Positions 14,543 to 19,156 of a stretch of DNA of 19,156 bases are shown here, piece by piece. The translations under genes and the position numbers were made by a program. The stretch covers positions 216 to 19,371 of the forward strand of contig DPWD01000006.1 in NCBI GenBank assembly GCA_003526465.1, written 5' to 3'. The stretch comes from Hyphomonadaceae bacterium (lineage in GTDB: Bacteria; Pseudomonadota; Alphaproteobacteria; Caulobacterales; Aquidulcibacteraceae). Every line of letters starts with the position of its first letter. The first letter of the stretch is position 1. The notes under the pieces are model-generated. The model saw only the letters and a program-made list of their open reading frames with translations. It had not been told where the DNA came from and ran no database searches.

Positions 14543-15558
14543 TGACGACGCAGCAGCGCTTCGCGCTGCGGTCTCCAGATGCCCTTCTCATCACTGTGAG
14601 AAGGCGAGAAGTGAAAGGAGAGCTGATGGGGGTCGTTCTCCGGGTCGAACGGCCGCTGTTCGCGGAGCGTATAAGTGCCGGCGGTCAGTGCGTTGGTCTC
14701 GCCGACGACTTCGCGGAGCGTCGGAGCGCCAATCCGGCCGTGGGTCAGAGCCTCGTGTGCGTCTTTGAGAATAACGAAGCCAGCACGTTCCAGCTCGTCA
14801 AACGTCCAAATGTATCCAGCGCTGCCATGCTCCTTGAGCCGGATCACAAAAAGATCAGTGCGGTTGGCTTCAATCACCGCGCCCTCATCCCTTTCGGTGA
14901 GCTTCCAGACATCGGTGTTCTGCCATCGGCTTGGCGCGAGGTCTGCTACAAGGCGCTGCTTGACGGTTCGAGGCTGGACTTTGAGCAGGTCTTGCTGGAC
15001 GCCGCGGCTGACGGCGTTGTTGCGCTCAAACGCATAAATCGTGGCGGAATAGCTCGCGCCCATTCGCAGGGACGCCTGATAGAGCGTGTCCGAATCTTGG
15101 AGGGCCGGCAGCGACCATTTCTGCTGCTCGACGAGTTTGGACAAGAGCCAATTCGGCAGCAGGAATGATGACGCGAACGCATCCGCCTCTCGCTCTTGAG
15201 GCGGAGCCCGCATCGCACCACTCGCGATTGGGGCGCGGCGCAGGATTTCCTCATCGTCGGCGTGCGGCTTGTGTCCCATGAGCATGTGGCCAAGCTCGTG
15301 CGCCGCCGTGAACCGCTGCAGGCCGATCGGCCGTTCCGTCGTGATCAGGATTCCAGCCGTTTCCTCCGCGCGGAAAAATGCTCCCATAAGCTTGTCCAGC
15401 GGCTGGAACATCAATGTTGCGCCGCTGCGAACGATGGTTCCGAACACGTCGATGCGCACAGAACGACCAAGCGCATCCCGTGTCCCGAGATTGCGATGCG
15501 CGGTTTCTGCGGCGCGCATGCCCTTCAGGAGCGCTCGACGGTCCTCAAGTAGCGTCAT
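14539..15558 (-). CDS. IrrE/ImmA-type zinc metallopeptidase with C-terminal chagasin-like inhibitor domain
   Basis: 339 aa. The N-terminal two thirds is an IrrE/ImmA (DUF955) peptidase: zinc motif AAHELGHMLMGH with H87, E88 and H91, and the third ligand E122 in QEREADAFASSFLLP. Such enzymes typically cleave an XRE or related repressor on stress, and the XRE gene lies immediately upstream, overlapping by 14 bp. The C-terminal part (about 235-318) matches the chagasin (I42) cysteine-protease-inhibitor fold: loop 2 GSAGYIW (245-251), loop 4 REVVGE (282-287) and loop 6 EQRPFDPEN (300-308), which correspond to the NPTTGYxW, GxxG and RPW loops that plug papain-type active sites. The next gene is a papain-type peptidase. 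The peptidase call is secure; the inhibitor call is good but rests on motif reading. Confidence 0.88.
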   Translation of the reverse strand: MTLLEDRRALLKGMRAAETAHRNLGTRDALGRSVRIDVFGTIVRSGATLMFQPLDKLMGAFFRAEETAGILITTERPIGLQRFTAAHELGHMLMGHKPHADDEEILRRAPIASGAMRAPPQEREADAFASSFLLPNWLLSKLVEQQKWSLPALQDSDTLYQASLRMGASYSATIYAFERNNAVSRGVQQDLLKVQPRTVKQRLVADLAPSRWQNTDVWKLTERDEGAVIEANRTDLFVIRLKEHGSAGYIWTFDELERAGFVILKDAHEALTHGRIGAPTLREVVGETNALTAGTYTLREQRPFDPENDPHQLSFHFSPSHSDEKGIWRPQREALLRRQ

Positions 15559-15922
15559 CGGCAGACGCCTTCGACTTGGACCTTAGGAATTCAGCGAAAC
15601 GGCGTAACTCTTGGCGGTCGGTATCGGACAGTTCGCTCGCCGTTCGCGCCAAATGGGCAACGTCAGCCGGTACGTCCTCAACCACCTCGTCGGTGAACCA
15701 GCCGACAGCGCGCTGATAAAGCCGCGCCAATTTGGTCAACTCAATCACGCCAACGGCGCGCTTTCCCGTCTCCATTTCGGAAATGGCCGACCGTGGCACG
15801 CCCAGGTGCTTCGCCGCCTCCTCCTGATTGACCCCGACATATTCCCGCGCACTTTTGAGGCGGGCGCCAAGTTCTTGCTTATTGCTGGGCGGGCCCGCGA
15901 AGCCGAGCTTTGGCTTGCTCAT
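15545..15922 (-). CDS. XRE-family transcriptional regulator
   Basis: 125 aa from ATG 15922, which overlaps the stop of the upstream small gene (ATGA); an in-frame ATG at 16021 lies inside that gene and is rejected. An XRE helix-turn-helix spans about 17-71, with ARLKSAREYVGVNQEEAAKH and GVPRSAISEMETGKR, the recognition helix being SAISEMETG. The tail (about 95-117) is an acidic-basic helix, DTDRQELRRFAEFLRSK. XRE plus IrrE is a classic repressor and repressor-cleaving pair. It most likely represses its own operon at the palindrome 16248-16264. Confidence 0.93.
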   Translation of the reverse strand: MSKPKLGFAGPPSNKQELGARLKSAREYVGVNQEEAAKHLGVPRSAISEMETGKRAVGVIELTKLARLYQRAVGWFTDEVVEDVPADVAHLARTASELSDTDRQELRRFAEFLRSKSKASADDAT

Positions 15923-16209
15923 TCCGCCTTCTCCTTCGCGTAGGTCCAGGTGCTCTGCGCATGGGCAAGGATGGCGGCGACGCACGTCTCCACATCGTCG
16001 AATCCGCCCGGGGGCACGCAATCCTCCGAGACGTAAAGGCCGGTCTCTTCTTCGATCCTGCAGAGGATGCGAAGGACGTTTTGTGAATCGATCTCCGGCT
16101 CACATCCGGCGCCGGGCAATTGCCCCTGCAAACCAGCCATGTCGGCGGCGATGACTTTGAGTTCATCGCGGATCGCGTGCTCGATGATGTTCTTGGGGAA
16201 ATCGGTCAT
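15919..16209 (-). CDS. Small acyl-carrier-protein-like protein
   Basis: 96 aa, first gene of the five-gene operon; the stop overlaps the XRE start by 4 bp. Start ATG 16209 is preferred to ATG 16245, since the longer form would begin inside the promoter region. The sequence is helical and acidic, and its second half, IDSQNVLRILCRIEEETGLY (40-59) followed by VSEDCV and FDDVETCVAAI, follows the acyl-carrier pattern: a DS dipeptide (S42, the position of phosphopantetheine attachment), an amphipathic helix ending in EEE-G, then the turn and last helix. The usual leucine after the serine is a glutamine, so modification is uncertain. The function is unknown; it could be a carrier, or an unrelated four-helix adaptor. 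Confidence 0.6.
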   Translation of the reverse strand: MTDFPKNIIEHAIRDELKVIAADMAGLQGQLPGAGCEPEIDSQNVLRILCRIEEETGLYVSEDCVPPGGFDDVETCVAAILAHAQSTWTYAKEKAE

Positions 16210-16236
16210 AATCAATCCGTTGGAATTACCGACACA

Positions 16237-16265
16237 CATATACATTATGTCTGATTATCCGACAA
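16237..16265 (-). promoter_or_regulatory. Promoter of the XRE-IrrE-peptidase operon
   Basis: On the minus strand TTGTCG (16265-16260) and TATATG (16242-16237) are separated by exactly 17 bp, a good sigma-70-type match. It lies 28 bp upstream of the first gene's ATG at 16209. The region is markedly AT-rich compared with its neighbours. Confidence 0.65.
16248..16264. promoter_or_regulatory. Probable XRE operator palindrome
   Basis: TGTCTGATTATCCGACA is a 17-bp palindrome with a single mismatched pair and a central T. It overlaps the -35 box and fills most of the spacer of the operon promoter, so a bound protein would block RNA polymerase. A related half site, TGTCGGTAAT on the minus strand, occurs at 16225-16234, just past the -10 box. 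The XRE protein encoded in the operon is the obvious ligand (inference). Confidence 0.65.
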
Positions 16266-16269
16266 GTTC

Positions 16270-16281
16270 TTTCGTACGAAA
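16270..16281. promoter_or_regulatory. 12-bp perfect palindrome in the divergent control region
   Basis: TTTCGTACGAAA, a perfect inverted repeat, stands 5 bp upstream of the -35 box of the leftward promoter and in the middle of the region shared with the fic gene. It could bind a dimeric regulator acting on both directions, or be chance. Confidence 0.35.
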
Positions 16282-16321
16282 TCAGTTAAATAACAAATGC
16301 CTGCAAATATTGTATCTTAAA

Positions 16322-16343
16322 CTACGTTTTCCTGCTAACGTAG
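16322..16343. promoter_or_regulatory. Inverted repeat just upstream of the fic start
   Basis: CTACGTT and its exact complement AACGTAG are separated by 8 bp and end 6 nt before the fic ATG. As DNA it could be an operator for the AbiEi-like N-terminal domain of the Fic protein; as RNA it could form a hairpin that covers the ribosome site, which is otherwise weak here. Confidence 0.45.
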
Positions 16344-16349
16344 CAGCTT

Positions 16350-17843
16350 ATGTCACAGCCTCTAGACGCATTTCCGGAAGTCTTTGTCTCGACGGACGAG
16401 CTAAGTTCGGCGGTATCAAGGGCTGCTGCACAGGGCGAAGTCCGTCAACTCGGACCCAGACTCTATACCAAAAATCTCACTGACTCCCCAGAGGCGATCG
16501 TCCGGCGGAATGTTTGGACGATCATTGCGGCCTATGCGCCGGACGCGCTGATCGCCGATCGAACCGCCTTGGAAAACGCGCCGGCGCCCGACGGGTCGGT
16601 CTTTGTCGTATCCCAGCGCCGCCGCGACATCGAACTACCCGGGCTTTGGATTAGACCACGCCAAGGCCCTGGCCCGCTGGAAGAGGATCGCCCGTTCATA
16701 GGCGGGCTCAGACTTTCCTCTCAAGCGCGGGCCTATCTCGACAACATGACGCCATCCCGCCGCCGCGGCGGGGCAGTCAGCCGAACGCTTAGTCGCGAAG
16801 AGCTCGAAGTGCGGCTCGACGATATGATCAGACGCACCGGCGCGGTCAGCGCGAACCGCTTGCGCGATGAAGCACGCCGTATCGCCCCATTGATCGACCG
16901 CGAGGAAGAGTTCAGCGCCTTTGAAAAATTGTTGGGCGCGCTCTTGGGCACGCGCGAAGATGAACTCCTCACCGATCGCGCCCGCGCTCGACGTACGGGT
17001 CAGCCTTACGACCCCGACCGCATCGCCCTCTTTGAGCGCCTGCATCGCGAATTGCGCTCAACTGCCCTACCGACCCGCGCAGTGGCGCAGCGTGACGCCG
17101 AAGCGCAGGCCTCTCTCTCTTTCTTTGAAGCCTACTTTTCCAACTTCATTGAAGGCACGGAATTTGACGTCGGCGAAGCGGCCGACATCGTCTTTCGCAA
17201 TGTTATTCCGCGGGATCGACCTCAAGACGCGCACGATGTGCTTGGAACTTGGCGGATCGTGTCCGATCCGGTTGAGATGGCCCGCAAGCCTCGAGACCCA
17301 AACTCGCTTCTCGAGATTCTCAAAGCACGGCACGCCATTTTGATGGAAGCGCGCCCAGACAAAATGCCTGGCGTCTTCAAACAAGCCAACAACCGCGCCG
17401 GCCAGACAGTATTCGTTGCGCCCGACCACGTGGAGGGGACGCTTGCACGCGGGTTCGAGTTTTATCCAAGCCTCGAAACGCCGCTGGCCCGCGCCATCTT
17501 CATGATGTTCCTAGTGTCGGAAGTTCACCCCTTTGCTGACGGCAACGGCCGCATCGCCCGGATCATGATGAACGCCGAGCTTGTCTCCGCCCGAGAAGAG
17601 CGCATCATCATACCGACGATCTTTCGCAGTAATTACCTATCGGCATTGAAGGCCCTCTCACTTAGCCTGCATCCAACACCGATAGTCCGCACACTGGACT
17701 TCGCACAGAAGTGGGTTGCCGCTCTTCACTGGTCGGAACTGGGTGAAACGCAGAAAGCTCTGACACAAACCAACGCGTTCATGGATCCCACTGAGGCGGA
17801 TGAGGCCGGCATACGCCTTCGCATTTTGTCGGCGACGGAATAG
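16350..17843 (+). CDS. Fic-family AMP-transferase with AbiEi-like N-terminal domain
   Basis: 497 aa. The Fic core motif HPFADGNGRIAR is complete (H393, D397, N399, R401, R404), so adenylyl transfer from ATP onto a hydroxyl side chain of a target protein is expected. The class II inhibitory helix SNFIEG (S264-G269) precedes the core; its glutamate normally blocks ATP binding until relieved. The N-terminal part (about 5-132) resembles AbiEi-type antitoxin regulators: a winged helix followed by RLYTKNL, RRNVWTIIAAYAPDALIADR and VFVVSQRRR. The protein may thus bind its own promoter. It is divergent from the five-gene operon, sharing a 140-bp AT-rich control region. Target protein unknown; one named relative with defence activity is SoFic, but this protein is longer. 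Confidence 0.9.
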   Translation: MSQPLDAFPEVFVSTDELSSAVSRAAAQGEVRQLGPRLYTKNLTDSPEAIVRRNVWTIIAAYAPDALIADRTALENAPAPDGSVFVVSQRRRDIELPGLWIRPRQGPGPLEEDRPFIGGLRLSSQARAYLDNMTPSRRRGGAVSRTLSREELEVRLDDMIRRTGAVSANRLRDEARRIAPLIDREEEFSAFEKLLGALLGTREDELLTDRARARRTGQPYDPDRIALFERLHRELRSTALPTRAVAQRDAEAQASLSFFEAYFSNFIEGTEFDVGEAADIVFRNVIPRDRPQDAHDVLGTWRIVSDPVEMARKPRDPNSLLEILKARHAILMEARPDKMPGVFKQANNRAGQTVFVAPDHVEGTLARGFEFYPSLETPLARAIFMMFLVSEVHPFADGNGRIARIMMNAELVSAREERIIIPTIFRSNYLSALKALSLSLHPTPIVRTLDFAQKWVAALHWSELGETQKALTQTNAFMDPTEADEAGIRLRILSATE

Positions 17844-18182
17844 CGTCACTCCTTAGGCCGGCGCAGTGCTCCAGGTGGCGCAGTCGACAGTTTCGTGCGG
17901 CTCCAACTCTCCACCGCGGAATTGGATGAGATATGTGCTCGTCCTCCTCATTTTAATCGAGCGCGTCGTTCGCCAATCCGGGATCTGATCCAACGACACA
18001 AACATGGCCGCCAGAGCGGATGATTGGGAGGGGCGAACCGCCCGTGCCATCGGGCTCGCGCGCCTCGAGGGACAAGCCCTTGACGCGCGCTTGCGCGCGC
18101 TCACCGAGCGAGCCTGTCGGGGCGCGGGGCGCCTCTGCCTTGATGTTCGCCCTTCGCCTTCCAGGCGGGGTCGAACGCAGGG
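17844..18182. other. Junction region between fic and the conjugation genes
   Basis: 339 bp with no recognised gene. Two short open frames overlap in antisense: a 50-aa minus frame (ATG 18005 to 17853) and a 60-aa plus frame (18004 to 18186, beginning MAARADDWEGRTARAIGLAR). Neither has a convincing RBS or family resemblance. If the right side is an integrative element this is where the cargo meets the conjugation backbone, but no repeat or attachment site could be recognised. Confidence 0.35.
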
Positions 18183-18494
18183 CTAGGAGAAGAGGTCGCG
18201 CTGAACGGCGCGCGGCGGCCGCTTGCGCGGCGCATCTGCAGCGCGTGACTTCTTCAGCGCCTTGATTTTTCTCTCGTGCTGGCGCCGGCGATCAAAGGCG
18301 CAGCGGCCGTCGAAACGCATGAGTGCCGCTTCAAGCGCGTCCATCTCGGACTTTCTCCAATAGATCTGGCGCCCAACCTTGGTGGGATTCGGGAAGCCGA
18401 CAATGCCGCTTCGAGACGCACGCCAAAGCGTCCAGCGGCTGACGCCCAGGTCTTCCACCACGGCCTTGAGCGGGAGGTAGTCCTTGAGCTTCAA
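18183..18494 (-). CDS. Small helix-turn-helix DNA-binding protein (AlpA/excisionase-like)
   Basis: 103 aa; ATG 18494 overlaps the trbI stop by 4 bp (ATGA), so it is co-translated with trbI. The first 60 residues form a MerR/AlpA-like wing-helix: LKAVVEDLGVSRWTLWRASR, then GFPNPTKVGRQIYWRKSEMDAL, the usual form of excisionase-type binding domains (FP.P...GR..W...E...). The tail is very basic (KIKALKKSRAADAPRKRPPR). In related elements trbI is usually followed by a different small gene (DUF2274); here a DNA-binding protein takes that place. It may regulate transfer or excision. Confidence 0.8.
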   Translation of the reverse strand: MKLKDYLPLKAVVEDLGVSRWTLWRASRSGIVGFPNPTKVGRQIYWRKSEMDALEAALMRFDGRCAFDRRRQHERKIKALKKSRAADAPRKRPPRAVQRDLFS

Positions 18495-19156
18495 CGATAT
18501 GGCCTCAACTGGATGTCGCGCGTCACCAACACGCGCACGGCACCGCCGGCGCGGATGCGGAGCGTGGGCCGAACTGAGAGCTCACGGTCGACGATGCGAC
18601 CTCCCGTGCGCGCGGCCTCGGCGGCGGCGGCGTCGCCAACGCTCTGCGAGAGCGATTGCTCGTCATCGTCTTCGGCGTTGTCGGCGATGACGGAGATGAT
18701 GGCGGAGAGGCCGATGGCGCCGGCGAGGCGGTCGAGATGATTATCGACCTGGTCGCGCAATCCTGAGGCGCCAGATGGGTCGGTGCCTTCCATGCCGCGC
18801 AGGCCGATGCTCCAGCCATTGGGAAACACCAAGCGATTCCACACCAGCAGCAATCGCCTGTCGCCGTGGGAATTGGCGCTGTCGTACGCGCCGAGCAGCC
18901 GCGATCCTTGTGGAATGAGCAGATGCTCGCCAGTGACAGAGTCGTAGACGTTGACCGTCACTTGCGCGATGGCGCGGCCTGGCAAGTCCGAATTGAGTTC
19001 CGTCACCAGAGCCGCGGGAATGACGGCGCCGGCGATCAATTCGTAACGCGAGCGCGGCGGCGTTAGGCGCGCATCGAGCCGTGCGTCATCGCCGCGCTGA
19101 CTGGCGAGGAAGGCGCCGCGAGAGCTCGCGCCGATCGCATCGTCCGGCGTGCCGGC
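18491..19156 (-). CDS. trbI: TrbI/VirB10-like conjugation protein, partial (N-terminus beyond right edge)
   Basis: The last 221 residues of a type IV secretion channel protein that links inner and outer membranes during conjugation. The frame is open to the window edge and continues upstream of the TTG at 19039. Characteristic stretches are SRYELIAGAVIPAALVTELN, NSDLPGRAIAQVTVNVYDS, LLIPQGSRLLGAYDS and RLLLVWNRLVFPNGWSI, matching the C-terminal beta-barrel domain of TrbI. The end, GGAVRVLVTRDIQLRPYR, is also typical. This points to a trb-type integrative conjugative element or plasmid to the right. Confidence 0.94.
   Translation of the reverse strand, partial: AGTPDDAIGASSRGAFLASQRGDDARLDARLTPPRSRYELIAGAVIPAALVTELNSDLPGRAIAQVTVNVYDSVTGEHLLIPQGSRLLGAYDSANSHGDRRLLLVWNRLVFPNGWSIGLRGMEGTDPSGASGLRDQVDNHLDRLAGAIGLSAIISVIADNAEDDDEQSLSQSVGDAAAAEAARTGGRIVDRELSVRPTLRIRAGGAVRVLVTRDIQLRPYR

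Noticed and set aside
14410..15168. 252-aa plus-strand open frame
   Set aside because: Antisense to the IrrE-chagasin and peptidase genes; composition is that of a shadow frame.
15923..16021. Longer N-terminus for the XRE regulator
   Set aside because: Lies wholly within the upstream small gene; ATG 15922 has ATGA coupling and a GGCGGA stretch immediately upstream.
17853..18186. Small overlapping open frames on both strands as genes
   Set aside because: No ribosome site, no family resemblance, and mutual antisense overlap; described only as junction sequence.

Overview
The window is high-GC DNA, probably from an alphaproteobacterium. The evidence is the initiator tRNA with an A29:U41 pair (the A-U/G-C/G-C anticodon stem known from rhizobia), the trb-type conjugation gene at the right edge, and family resemblance of the chromosomal genes. 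Genus cannot be fixed from the sequence alone. No integrase, transposase or CRISPR array is visible.

Left part (1-3695, minus strand): the first 547 residues of 1-deoxyxylulose-5-phosphate synthase (dxs, running off the left edge), preceded by a translationally coupled LytTR response regulator and membrane histidine kinase pair. Then a surface-glycan block on the plus strand (4026-10639): a zinc-finger class I methyltransferase, a DUF707-like protein, a GT25 glycosyltransferase, a GT-C membrane glycosyltransferase, a GtrB-like polyprenyl-phosphate glycosyltransferase, a second methyltransferase and a GtrA-like flippase, closed by a strong intrinsic terminator. GtrA, GtrB and a GT-C enzyme together are the parts of a Gtr-type glycan-decorating pathway: a lipid-linked sugar is made, flipped, then transferred outside.

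Middle (10640-10960): a 38-bp perfect tandem duplication, a 12-bp copy of the tRNA 3' end, a second hairpin terminator, and the initiator tRNA-fMet gene on the minus strand.

Right part (11245-17843) is the accessory region and the most interesting. A plus-strand pair encodes a two-part MazG-like nucleotide pyrophosphohydrolase and a uracil-DNA-glycosylase-superfamily protein (ATGA overlap). Facing it is a minus-strand operon of five tightly packed genes, in transcription order: an acyl-carrier-like small protein, an XRE regulator, an IrrE/ImmA-type metallopeptidase with a C-terminal chagasin-like (I42) cysteine-protease-inhibitor domain, a cytosolic papain-like (C1) cysteine peptidase, and a thymidylate-synthase-like protein. 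The two transcription units run into each other with a 26-bp 3' overlap. The five-gene operon has a clear promoter whose spacer is occupied by a near-perfect 17-bp palindrome, the likely XRE operator. Divergent from it is a Fic AMP-transferase with an AbiEi-like N-terminal domain and a class II inhibitory motif. My inference is that this is a defence or stress-response island: a protease, a physically linked inhibitor, a regulator-cleaving metallopeptidase, nucleotide and base-handling enzymes, and a Fic toxin.

Right edge (18183-19156): the end of a trb-type conjugation operon, trbI (partial) and a small HTH DNA-binding protein. The defence-like cluster may therefore be cargo of an integrative conjugative element, but its boundaries are not visible.
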